From Symbiodinium microadriaticum (lineage: Eukaryota > Sar > Dinophyceae > Suessiales > Symbiodiniaceae), in contig LSRX01000815.1 in NCBI GenBank assembly GCA_001939145.1, forward strand, positions 260,278 to 324,277: a stretch of DNA of 64,000 bases, given 5' to 3'. The translations under genes and the position numbers were made by a program. Below the pieces are notes generated by a model. That model saw only the letters and a list, made by a program, of their open reading frames with translations. It had not been told where the DNA came from and made no database searches. Below, piece by piece: positions 47,949-59,399 of the stretch. Each line of letters starts with the position of its first letter. Position 1 is the stretch's first letter.

Positions 47949-50900
47949 CTATAGTGAGTACGGGCCGGGAGGCTGCGTGGATCTCTTGACAATGGTGGCG
48001 ACGTGCTTCGAACGCTCGATGCCATCCAACCTGGGTCTGAGGGTTCCTTCGAACGCTAGGCTTTGTCTCCCTACTTCTTGAACCTAAGCCCCTGTATACC
48101 CCAATCAGGTACTATATGATGTAAGGTGTACGTATGCTAAGTGTATACAGGGCAATGGAGAAGGCGAGCAGCCAACTCCCAAACAGGCCTTGCGCACTGA
48201 AAACCAGCTGCTGCAGCCTCGCCGGACATAAGAAGCTTCAGATTTCCTGGTTCTTGAAGCCAGGTTGGCCCCTGAAAACCTCTGAAAATCTTCGTTACCA
48301 AGATCCTCTTAAGCCCAGCAAGGAGGAACATAAAACATGCAACAGGCTTCAAAGCTCCAAAGAAACCTCAAATGAAAGCTCCATCCCACGCTATGGCAGG
48401 GGGCCGGGCCTAAGGTTAAAGACGTCGATATCGGCGATCTTGGAGATGATCATGTCCTTGTCACTTTGGACAGATGCCTCGCAGTCACGCACGTCCAACA
48501 GCGAGAGACGCTCGTAGTTCTCGTCCACCACATCTCTGGAGAAGACCGATATCCGGGCCGGGATGCCAAGGATGTTTCCTTCAACGATCTCCTTTGCCGT
48601 GTTTGGCAGCCACTGCTTGCAGCAAGACACAGGTCAAAGCAAAATGCCAGGCACTCATAAAGAACCTTTCACAAGAAGCCAAGCGGCGGCGACGCACCAG
48701 GCTCTGTAGAGCACGTCGAAGCCAGGGTCCACAACGACCAGCTGAGCCACGCCATTGGCGACCCTACGGGTCAGCAGCTCCATCATGGTATCGAACTTGT
48801 TGACCTCGCAGACCACGTAGTCCTGGGAGGTCTTGGGCTCCCGGCAGCAGCACAGGGGATAGCGCTCTCCGGTGACGGAGTCCCGCGACTTCCTATCCCA
48901 GGCCGTCCATGCTGCAGTGTCGCGCGGCGGGCTTTGCCCCAAGCTATTGCAGATGGTGGCATGTTGGTTGATGGAGAAAGCACAGACCCAGTAAGTCGAA
49001 TCCAGCTTCTCGACCGCTCGCACATCTGACACAATCTTCGCCAGCCCCGTTTTGGTGCCGAGACGCTGAGCCAAATCGCCATACGTTTCGAGGCCAAGGG
49101 CATCTCCAACGATGGCCGCCGTCAAGTTGGCGAAGGTGTTCGACCAAGCATGTGTCACCATCTGCTGCGGTACCAGAGGCTGCCCATGATTCCACTTGGT
49201 AGCAAGGGCAACCCCACCTAGAGATGTGCGCGACAATGGGATGATGGCCCCTCGGACAACGTCCGTGGTGGTGGAGCGCTCGGGGCAAAAGCCTGACATC
49301 ACCTGTCTGTCCAGCAAGACGCCCCAAAAGTCAAGAAGGTCCCGGAGCCGGAAACCTCGCCCAGCCAGTTCGGCGGCTTTGGCTTCGTAGCTTTGCCTGT
49401 CCTGAAAATCTAAGTGCGACAAGCTGCTGCCAGCCCGCATCCTCGAGATCTCCTCGAGCTTCGTGAGGTCGCTGGCCCTAGGCAGGGGAGCCCGCCACAG
49501 GACGCCCGACAGGAGCGCCACGCCGACTGCATTCACCATCACATCCGAACGGTGGAGAAATGTTCGCACTCGGGCCCACGTGAATGAAGTCTCATCTTTG
49601 TTTATGCAACACAGGTCGGCGAGGGTAAATGCCACCGCCACGGTCCACGTGACCACGGTCGTAAGACCAATGAGCAGCGAAACCACAATCTCCATTCGAA
49701 CAATGCGTATTGCCCAGTGCGCTTGCTGCCGCGCCACCCCCCTTGTTCTTTGGCGCTCCAACCGCAAGACACTCAGGCTGTGGAAAAGGCTCCTGACCAT
49801 GAAGTACGTGTAGGAGAGCCAGATGCCAAGGAACATCAACTTGAACGCAACGCTTGCGATATGTAGGAAGATGAAGGCTCCGAAGTCCCGCTGGAGGAAG
49901 GACTCGATCAACACCAGCTCCACGTTGGCTTGGAAAGTTATTACCATGGTGTACCTCTCACTGGAAAGAAGCCTTCATATACTGTTGTGCTACTTTGGGG
50001 CCCAGAATGCAGAAGGAAAGAGGGGCGAAGGCAAGAAGAGAGAAACGTCCAGTCATTACGCTGTAAGCCTGACATGTTCTTGAAAATCCTGTTTCGTGTT
50101 GAGGAAGAGGTATAATTGTGTAAGTAGACATACTCAAGCACTCTTCGAGCAAACCCGCGCGTCCAGAAGGCTTTGTGTTCGACTACACACGCTCCAGTTC
50201 CAGCAGCGTTCGCCAAGACGGGGTCTGTCTCCAGGTATATCTGAACGTCCCAAACACTGAGCGCCCTAAACCCTAAACCCTAAACCCGAAGCCCTACAAA
50301 TTCCCCGATCAAGTCACACCCAGGCATTGGAACTCGCCAGACCGTCATCCCCTGCCGACCGCATCCGCGCTTGGAAGAGTTGCGCCACCCAGCCGAAGAG
50401 AACTGCCTTGCAACTCGAGGTCTGCGGTGGGTCGGGAACTGAACATAAGGGTGCAGGATCCGGTCCAGTTACTGCATGAAACTTGCACTCAACATCCAAT
50501 GCAGCAATCCCCAAACCCCAATGCCGTCAGCCTTATCACAAGGCGTGTGAGAACCAACAACACCCAACAACAAAAACCACGACGACTACGACGACGACGA
50601 GACATACTAACAGTCACTAGCAGCACAATAAACAATCAATTCTACTAACTCAGGCACAAGACAAACAACAACCATAACACTAGTAAGAATAAATGTTGGA
50701 AGCCTGAAGGACTGGGCCTCGGCGGTGAGCGCTAAAGCGGCAGCCAGCTGGCTAAGGTCTGGCCAGTCACACTCCAAGTAGATATCCTCACGAAAGGCCG
50801 GAGGGCTTCTATGGAAGCAAACAGTGGCTAAGGGAGGGGTTGTTAGGGTACTTCCGGGGCTGAGGTCCAAAATGTGGTGGTTTCAGGTAGCAGATCCATT

Positions 50901-51470
50901 CAGGCTTGACTGTTCAGGACTTATAGTGACAATGCTTAGTGAAGCTTGTTTTCAAACCAACCCAGGTGTAATGTCCATGGCAATGTAGAGCAGGGATGTC
51001 GCTGAAAAGCCGTATACGCACCATAGAGCATCGTAGACATATCCCGAAGTCGGATGAGGCTTCACAGCGCAGTAGAGCCCAAGAAGGACCATTCCGGCAC
51101 AGTCCAAGAGGCTCAGCCACCGGTACCTGATCCCACTGCGGCAGCCGCCAGGCTTGTAAAGCCAGTGCCACTGAAACTCAACAATGTAAATGCTGAGTAG
51201 CAGAAGGACGCAGCAGCCGCCGATCTTAAGACACCACCCCTTTGCCCGGTGCTGAAGGCTGCCAGGCACATGTACCACGGCAAGAAGCAGGCCTGTAAGC
51301 ACCCCAAGTAAGGAAGGAGAGAGCTTCAACTCCCATCTGGTAGACTCGCTCGCAACGGCCTGATAGACCGCAGCATCCATGGAATGGTGCCCATCGTCTT
51401 CGGACTCGGACTTCAGGGTCTCTGCATAAGCCAGGAAAGCCGAGCAACCGGCGATTCCGAATAGCCTCAT
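47949..51470 (-). CDS. Multi-pass membrane protein with a C-terminal THxW/NQH/RAWCVAE domain, 7 exons
   Basis: Proposed exons: 51470-50962, 50808-50731, 50265-50074, 49960-48688, 48591-48410, 48217-48173, 48030-47949. They sum to 2361 nt, an open frame of 786 residues and TAG. Exon 1 encodes four hydrophobic segments (about residues 53-70, 80-97, 119-133, 146-164). Exon 4 adds about three more, then a soluble domain with VTHAWSN, YWVCAFSINQH, CEVNKFDTMM, VVVDPGFDVLYRAWCVA and, across the next junction, EIVEGN. I know this domain as an abundant uncharacterised family in Symbiodinium-type genomes. The pattern (strand-THxW, strand-NQH, D-x-RAWC-x2-E) resembles TIR-like domains in order; that is inference. 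The last three introns are GC...AG|G and short (96, 192, 142 nt). The 50266-50730 intron ends in a TTTAGGG array that supplies its AG|G. Exons 4 to 7 are secure; exons 1 to 3 fit in phase but are less certain. Confidence 0.75.
50263..50287 (-). repeat. CCCTAAA tract at an intron acceptor
   Basis: Three heptads. On the coding (minus) strand they read TTTAGGG and abut the proposed third exon of the membrane-protein gene, where TTTAG|GG supplies the acceptor. Confidence 0.75.
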
Positions 51471-51479
51471 GCGGCAATC

Positions 51480-52700
51480 AGAGAATGGAAACCAGAATCA
51501 GCGAGACCTATCCACAGCAACTCTACGCAGCTACGACGGGCAGAAGCGATGCAGGGAGACAAGTACAGCAGCTCGTATGCCGAGAAGCAGAAGCCCTGCG
51601 AGCAGGCAGCGCCATCTCCGTTTCGAGACACAGCAGCCCAAGCCTGCTGTCTTCAAAAAGCATCGGGACACACCTCTAAAGTAGCAACGAGGCGCTGAGG
51701 GTTGGTATGAAAATGCTGCCAACTAACTCAATAGATCACTGTCGTTCAGCCCATCACAGCGATATAGGATGCATTTTTTACAGTGTTCGGACGTACTCCA
51801 CGCTCATCCACTGATTTCCTCGTTATCTTCGACTACACTGTCAAAGGCTCAACTGCGCATGTCTAGACTCTACTCTATATCCCGCAGCTCAACACCGCAA
51901 CAAGTACAAAGCTCTCCTGTCCAGGACAAGGAGCAAGCTACACCTGGTGCGCCAGGCGGCTGCACAACCGTCCCGACGGGTGCCATTGCGTTCGAAATGG
52001 ACAGCGACATCTTTGCTACATGCTCAGATACAAAAGCGAGAGAAAGAGAGCGAGGGAGGAAGGGAGGTAGGCAGGGAGGTGACTTAGATCGTATTGGATC
52101 GGGAAGGTTAGAGAACGGTCAGAGCGCGGCAGTGTAGAGTAGCAGAAACAATTCTGCACCTCTTGTCAGCTACATGATCTTCGCAGGCTCCAGCGGGTAA
52201 GCCCTCACGCAGCGCCCGAATTCGAAAGGCAACTCCCTCAGATCCAGCATGCCTCCGGGTGTTGATTCATGAATTGATCAACCGTGCAATTATGGAAACC
52301 GCAGGAGGGCACCAGCGCACCTCAGCCATCTGCCTCTCCAAGTTTGCAAGCATGTCCTCCCAGCTCGTGGCGAAACGCAGGAATCTGTCATCTAAAGCAT
52401 CACCACGAGTCACTATCCTACCACCAAGGATGCCAACGACAACAGTGGATTCAAACCATTTATGAAGACCGGCAACTCGGCACCTGCTCGGGACAAGACT
52501 TTAAATGTCACGGCTGCAATCATCGTCATACCCTGTGCATCGCTATGGCCGGAGCAGCGACGATGGGGACGCTGCACAGGTACTATGCAACTCACAGCAC
52601 TCACTTGCGGCCCAAAACGCTTCACGAACTGGCTACTCGCACTCATTTCTCTATCTCTGCTACCTGGAAGCTCCAGCTTTCAGGTAGCCCTCAACTCAGC
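51480..52700. other. 5' flank of the membrane-protein gene, nothing recognised
   Basis: Balanced DNA with overlapping short frames. No promoter motif is expected or seen; dinoflagellate promoters lack a recognisable TATA box. Confidence 0.4.
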
Positions 52701-52706
52701 TACACA

Positions 52707-52855
52707 ATAGATGGATGGATGGATGGATGGATGGATCGATCGATCTATCTAGCTCGCTACAGAATCTACCTATCCACCTATCTATCTATCTCCTATCTAT
52801 CTATCTATCTATCTATTTTTCTTTGCATTTATCTATCTTTCTTTCTGTCGATCTA

Positions 52856-52894
<39 letters not shown>

Positions 52895-52982
52895 CTATGT
52901 ATCTATCTATCTGTTTGTCTATCTATCGATCGATCATTTGTCTATCGATCTATGTATCTCTATATATATATATATATATATG

Positions 52983-53018
<36 letters not shown>

Positions 53019-53170
53019 CCTATCTCTATCTATCTGTCTACGTATCCCTCTCTATCTATCCAAATACCTATCTATCTACCTATCTACCTATTTATCTATC
53101 TATTTATCTATTCATCTTTCGATCTATCTATCGTGATTTGTTATTTATTTGGTTCTTTCTTTCTCTCTCG

Positions 53171-53202
<32 letters not shown>

Positions 53203-53420
53203 CATCTATCTATCTATCTATCTGTCTGTCTGTCTATCTATCTATCGATCTATCTATACACCCATTTTGCCATCTATCTGTCTATCTGTCTGTCTGTCTG
53301 TCCGTCTATCTGTCTGTCTGTCTGTCTGTCTGTCTCTGGCTGGCTGGCTGGCTGGCTGGCTGTCTGTCTGTCTGTCTGTGTCTGTCTGTCCATGTATCTT
53401 TCTATCTATCTATCTTTTAT
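52707..53420. repeat. GATG, CTAT, CTGT and CTGG tetranucleotide field
   Basis: About 700 bases in which the unit drifts from GATG to CTAT (most of the tract), then CTGT and GGCT, and back. It produces three overlapping long frames of Tyr/Leu/Ser repeats, the longest counted at 415 codons. Confidence 0.9.
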
Positions 53421-54019
53421 GCATATATGACCCCAGGCAAAAAGAAAAAGGTCTGCCTCGAGGTGCTCGCGCGACTCTCCGGACCTCTCTGGCCGACCTC
53501 CAATCGATCTCATATGTTTTTATGGCTTTAGCCTTGTAGGGTTTTGGTGGTCAGGGTTTAAGACGTCTCTTACAGGGATGAGATGAGGTTTTAACTTTTA
53601 GGGGCTGTCGAGGGATGGGTGGCACTTACAGGTCCAGGCTCTAATGCCCTTGGAGCTCAGAGATGAGGTCTCAGTGTTCAGCATGAACAGCTGAACGGTG
53701 CTGAATTAAAGGCACTCATGTGTAGCATCATGATGTCATGAAGATCGTACTCATAACCACATCGGATATTGGTAGCAACTCCGGCTCGTACCTAGCCAGT
53801 TTAGGGTCAGAGCCAACTTCTCTGGGCTGGAGTGCTTGAGATTCCGGCGCTTGAATATGCTACTGCCTTGAACCCACGGCTTGCCTTGCCTAGGAGGCCC
53901 AAATGCAAACTGCCACCAATTCATACTCTGTGGTTCTGTGCAAGATGCCCGTAAGGCTCACTCACTAGGCTGCTCCGTACATGCTGCAAGCTCCCCTACC
54001 AATCTGTGTAGCCCTTTAG

Positions 54020-54032
54020 CATATAAATATAA

Positions 54033-54065
<33 letters not shown>

Positions 54066-54150
54066 TGTACGAATGTATGTATGTACGAATGTATGTATGT
54101 ATATATAAACCGAAATAGACCCTAAACCCCAACCCCCCCCCNAAATATAA

Positions 54151-54183
<33 letters not shown>

Positions 54184-54240
54184 TGTACGAATGTATGTAT
54201 GTACGAATGTATGTATGTATATATATATATATATGCCCCC
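54020..54240. repeat. TATG/TATA microsatellite, duplicated around a single N
   Basis: An 82-base block (54024-54107) recurs almost exactly at 54144-54227 on the other side of TAAACCCCAACCCCC and an N at 54142. This looks like an unmerged overlap at a contig join. Confidence 0.8.
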
Positions 54241-54424
54241 AGCCCCATGTATGTAGAAAGGGGGTGAAATGAAATTCGTGCAGTTGCGCACAGACATTTA
54301 CCGACGTATGCTGGTGCCTGTACTTACGAGTGGGCATACACGTAAGCACATGTGTACGCAAGCATACAAACACGCACATAAATGCATGCACATGCAGTTC
54401 AACAAATTTCCACATATGTCAGAG

Positions 54425-55480
54425 TGTGCATATACGTAGCTGCATATGCATATATACATATATATATATATGTATATGTATACATATACATATGTGTATG
54501 TGTGCATACAGACAGCCAGACAAGCAGGCAGGCCGGCAGACAAACAAACAGCCATGCATGCATGCATGCATGCATACATACATGTATACATATATACACA
54601 TATATATATATGCAAAAGCATGTCTGCCCTCCGACTGTGTCCTTGGAAGCCTCCGAACACCGAAACCAAAAAACAAAAAAAAACAAAGTTCCACGGAGAA
54701 TGCGGGACATGTTTTGGTTCTTTGATGTTTTGCTTTTTTTGGCTTTTGATATTTTGTTTTTACTAATATACGAATACTGTAATATGCAAGTATACTGACA
54801 TATAAATATACTACTATGCCAACATATTGATTTGCTTTTGAATTTTTCGATTAATATACGAATATAATCGTCTACACATATACTAGTATACCAATATACT
54901 AATGTACTATCCGAATATACTAATATACTAATACACCAATATACTAATATACTCCTGCACCAATGTACGAATATACGCATATACTAGTATACAAGTATAC
55001 AAATGTACTACTGTACGAATATATTGTTGCATTGATATATTAATCTGTTATATACGACTCTATTAGCAGACTAACATCTCAAAACTAAATCCAATATTGA
55101 TGCTAGTACTAGTACTTCTGCGAATATCAAACTGATGTTAAACCCAGCATTAAGACTGATACTAATATCTGTACTAATACTAACATTGACATTGACACTG
55201 ACACTAACACGAACATGAACAGCAACACCAACACTAGTTGATACTTAGTAATATTGATACTTATCTTTACATTAAACACTAATACGAATACTAACACTAA
55301 TACTAATCCTAACACTAATACTAACACAAATACTGAACTAATATTCATCTGACTATCAATACCACCACAAAACTAATACTACTACACTGATACTAGAATT
55401 AGGACTACTACAAACAATCATAGTGGTACTAAGCGTAGAACTAAGAACAAGACTGAGTCAAGACCAAGATTAAGACTAAA
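54425..55480. repeat. TATG microsatellites followed by ATACTA and ACTAAT tracts
   Basis: 54425-54620 TATACA/ATGC units, 54765-55060 ATATACTA-like units, 55090-55480 ACTAATACTAACACTA-like units. No gene. Confidence 0.7.
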
Positions 55481-57700
55481 ATGACTAAAATTAAGATTAG
55501 GACTAGGAGCATTGCATGCACATGTAGCGATTTCCAAAAATGCCACAAAAAGTACACTAACTCCGGAAATTCTGCAATTCTGTTGGGGAGAGGTGATTGT
55601 CGCCAATCCATTGACAGATCATGCCTGGGGACGGACAGGCAGGCAGGCCGGCAGGCGAAGCACGTACGCATGGTAAGATGTACATGTTCTCCCTCAGCTA
55701 CGACTATCTGAGCAGGGTCCGCCTGGTCCACCATGAGTTCGGCCCTTGCCGGCATCGCGAGGAGGCTCGCGATAAGGCTGCCGGGTGGGCTCCCGGGTGG
55801 GCTCCCGGATGGGATCCCGGCCCTTGGCGCCTTGGGTTCGGGGGCTCAGAAATGCTTTTTGGGTGGCTTCCTGATGTCGTCGAAGAGGTGAGGCTTCTGG
55901 GAATTCCAGGGCTTGAGGGTTGCCAACGTTAAGCCATGAACCCGAACCATTAACCCGACACCCAATCTCCCAGACCCTATCAAACCCCAGAGTGCTGCCC
56001 AGTCACCGTCACGGCCCTTGGCATCCCAGCCACTACGGCGCTCGCCCTTCCCGCCTGGCAGGAAGTCCACATTGAGGCTCAGGAAGTTTTCATCAAGTTT
56101 GTTGTTTGTGTGCTCTCCTCCGGGTACTTCGACCTTCTAAACCCCAGCAAAGCGTTTTGCTCAAGTTTCGGGCGTAGCGTGTGGAGGTTTTGAGTGTGAG
56201 AATAAAGCGCCGTCGAACGGCTCGATAGGGTTCAGGGCGGTGGTATAGTACTGTCAGGCTGGCATGTGTCATACAGTTTCCAGTGTAAGCTTCTGTGCAA
56301 AAGAAGTTGGATGTGGGAGTGGCGGAAGCCGCCCTCGATTGGCCTTGCTCTGAAACTAACACTTGCAAGGGCTGTTGGGCTAAAGGGCTAGAGTGACTAC
56401 AGTTTCGGTGGTTACAGCCCGGGAGCTTGGAGCATGAGTGTGATGGGTGTAAAGATCGTGAACAACACGATGGTGGCGACAGCGATGGTGGCAGCGAGAG
56501 TGCAAAGGACTATGGTGGTGACTTTCGGTGGTGCTGTTGAATATCAGGTCGCAGGAGTGAGTGGGTGACACTGGCGGCGGTGACGACAAGAGATATCCTT
56601 TTCACGACCGTTGTGAGGGCATCGCCATCACGAAAATCAGCAGCATCATCGGCCTCGACCAAACTTCACGCGAACATGGCAATGAATACAGATGTGGTGG
56701 TTGTGCCCAGACCACGACCACGACCACCACCACCACCACCACCACCAGTAGATCGGCGAACAACTGTAAGGTGAAGTACCATGACGCTATGACATCGAGT
56801 AAGAGTTGTGTTTGCATGATTCCGGTGATGCAGGGTGGTGGAGATGATGCTGCACGCAGCTGCTGCATCACTGGGTTACCAGAACGATCATCATACTCCT
56901 CTTGTTCACCCTAATCGTCCTCATCCTCACTGTGCCTGTATCACTGTCTTGGAGTGCTATCATCTTCTTTACGGTCAGAACCAGGATGCCCTGTCCAGTG
57001 TCCCGCCTTTTGCAGGAGGAGCACCTTTGCCCTTGGGTTCAAACCTTGTCCGTCGGCTGAGTGAGCCCACAACGACCAGTCTAATGACCTAGCTGCCTCA
57101 ATAACGATGACCGCGAAGCATGTTCGAAGGGCAGTCCAGTATCTAAGCCCCACACAGGCCCTCCTGAGCCACGGACAACTCTGTTTCGTGCTCATGATAC
57201 CTCCAGGGCACCGTGCACGCAGAAGCGAAGGCAACCCCCCTGACCCCTGACAGCCGAAGCATGGACTCTCCGGCTAAGTGACCTCCCTCCCTCCGCAAGC
57301 CACAAGCCCCAGCGCCTTTGCATCATCATCACGTGCGCCCTGCACCGAGGCGAAGCAGATCAAACACTGCTCTAGACTCGGCGTGAAGATGGGGCGAAGC
57401 CGTCCTTGACTTGTCGACCGTCACCATCTCACGGTGTGCAATACGAAACCTCAATCCCTGGCCTGTAGACGCCCAACAGGGGACCCTTGATGTGCATGGT
57501 TTGCTCCCTGGCAGCGGCCAGGCCAGCGGGGAGACGTGGCAAGGGTGGAATTGCGGGGCTCTTCACTGGCGCTTTTTTCCATCGCCAGTTTGGTCCAAGG
57601 GGTCAAGGCAGGGCCCACGGAGCAGCTAGGCCTTCGCTCAGGCGCCCACGCGGGAAAATCCATCTAAGGACGATTGCCGTCGGGCAGACGTCTTTAAAGG
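55481..57700. other. No supportable gene
   Basis: A GGGTGGGCTCCC minisatellite of three units lies at 55785-55820. Short frames near 55620-55760 are protein-like on both strands. 56700-56750 is an (ACC)n tract. Confidence 0.35.
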
Positions 57701-57703
57701 CTC

Positions 57704-58222
57704 TCAAACGGCCACAGCGGTGTTCTCCTGGACGAGTTGCAGCGCAGCCTCATACTTCGCCGGGACGCAGCCGTTCGCACATTCGAGGGCATGACGGCAC
57801 TTGCTGTGAATCGCACACTCGGCCGCCTCCTCGGTGCAATGGAGCGCCACGCAGCTTTTGCTGGGTGGGAAGCCTGGGCATTTCACCCGCACGCACTCCA
57901 TCAGAGTCGCGAAGTGCAAGCCATCCTCGGTCTTGGCGAGCGGCTCCGTGCAGTGCAGCTCGCACATGAGACCGTTGCGGCAGGTCGATGAGAACAAGCA
58001 CTTGGCCAAAGTCGAAGTGCAGTTGCTCAGGAGGCAAAGCGGGCTCGGGCTCAAACTGGATCCGTCCAACGGGCAGCTGCTGACACAGCTCAGGGTGTCA
58101 TCCACGGTGCTGTTGAGAAGGGAGTTCGCCTTCTGCAGCACCGCCTTGCGCAGCATTGTCTGCGTGGGCGCAATCTGTGCCTGGGCCACCGCCAAGAGCG
58201 AGAAGGCCTTCAGCATCCACAT
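57704..58222 (-). CDS. Secreted or luminal Cys-rich protein with two VDE-type cysteine repeats
   Basis: A single-exon frame of 172 residues. The ATG at 58222 is chosen because it starts a classic signal peptide (MWMLKAFSLLAVAQAQ, cleavage near residue 16); the frame upstream is open but not signal-like. The mature part contains two repeats with identical spacing, C-x4-C-x6-C-x5-C-x5-C-x3-C, at residues 63-91 and 124-152, plus single pairs at 46/50 and 110/115. This spacing, and the local CLLxxCxxxLAKC sequence, match the N-terminal Cys-rich domain of violaxanthin de-epoxidase as I recall it. The lipocalin catalytic domain of that enzyme is absent, so it is not a de-epoxidase. NST and NCT are possible N-glycosylation sites. 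It probably acts as a disulfide-bonded secreted or plastid-luminal protein. The frame ends ENTAVAV-stop; a further 3' exon is not excluded. Function unknown. Confidence 0.6.
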   Translation of the reverse strand: MWMLKAFSLLAVAQAQIAPTQTMLRKAVLQKANSLLNSTVDDTLSCVSSCPLDGSSLSPSPLCLLSNCTSTLAKCLFSSTCRNGLMCELHCTEPLAKTEDGLHFATLMECVRVKCPGFPPSKSCVALHCTEEAAECAIHSKCRHALECANGCVPAKYEAALQLVQENTAVAV

Positions 58223-58815
58223 GGTGAGCAGGTTCCGAGTAAAGGGCAATGCCGATTGCGGGTCCTTTCTAAGCCAAGGCTTGGGTATGCACAAGTTCAT
58301 GAGATCTGCAAACACCGGAGTGTGGAAGCAAGAGAACTGTCGATTTGGAGCAGACGAAGACTTACATGCGCCAGCGAACAACCTGATCGTCACTACTGCA
58401 ATACTGCACCATTGCTATCATACAATGCGATGCAACTAGTCTATGCTGCCGTCAGTCAGTGCTACGCAACGTCTCTGGCCTCGCGCCGTGCGGCACTTCG
58501 TCGAAGTGGATGTGAGTACCGGTGGTTTGGCGCACGTTCTGCCAGGGCTCGGAGATTCGTGACGAAGTCTCTGCAGTGTTCGAGTAATGGAAAATCTAAA
58601 GCTTCGGGAAAGCGCCTACCATGCCTGCCTGCTGGAACATTGCATCTTAAGCTGTCGTCACTGGCTATATTCTTGTGAAGGCATCGTTGCCTTTGCTGCT
58701 AATTGGCTAAGGGGCACTATGACCGTGGTATTGAACACTATGATGCTTATCACCAGTCTGATTACAATACCAGCATTCAAGCAATATTGCGCTATTGCAG
58801 TTTTGCTGCTATAGC

Positions 58816-59033
58816 TGCTTCTCCGACAACCACCACCACCATCACCACAGACGCAACCACCACCGCCGCCGCCGCCGCCGCCANTGCTTCTCCGACAACC
58901 ACCACCACCATCACCACAGACGCAACCACCACCGCCGCCGCCGCCGCCGCCACCACCACCACCACCACCACCACCACCACTACCACCACCGTCACCGCAA
59001 GCAGCAGAAACAAAGGCAGCTGCTGCGGCGACG

Positions 59034-59081
<48 letters not shown>

Positions 59082-59340
59082 ACACATTTACTGCTACACG
59101 GACTACTACATGTATGGCTACAGTTGCCACTACATTTAACACTACAATTTGCTACAACATCTGCTACTACATCTACTACTACATGTATTTCTACGTTTAC
59201 TGCTACAGTTGCTACTTCTGTTACTGCTGCTGCTACTACTGCTACTGCTGCTGCTGCTGCTGCTGCTGCTGGTTCTGCTAGTACCACGACGACTACTGAC
59301 TACTGCGGCTGCTACTACTACTACTGCTCCTGCTGATGTT
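58816..59340. repeat. ACC/GCC and CTG/CTA triplet repeats with a duplicated join
   Basis: A 68-base block starting TGCTTCTCCGACAACCACCA (58816) is repeated from 58885 across a single N at 58884. (CCG), (ACC) and then (CTG)n runs follow. Confidence 0.8.
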
Positions 59341-59399
59341 CAACCGTTCGAACTGCTGCTGCTGCGCTGCTGCCTTAGGGCCTTGCTTATCGTAGATGC

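Noticed and set aside
48655..49947. 430-residue stand-alone gene ending at 48655
   Set aside because: The tail AAWLLVKGSL is intron read-through. Joining at 48688/48591 restores the conserved RAWCVAE and continues the family domain.
52284..53539. Three overlapping frames of 274-415 codons rich in Tyr, Leu, Ile and Ser
   Set aside because: Translations of CTAT/CTGT microsatellite in different frames.
57704..58393. Start of the Cys-rich protein at 58393 (229 residues)
   Set aside because: The upstream 57 residues have no signal character, whereas the ATG at 58222 begins a clean signal peptide.
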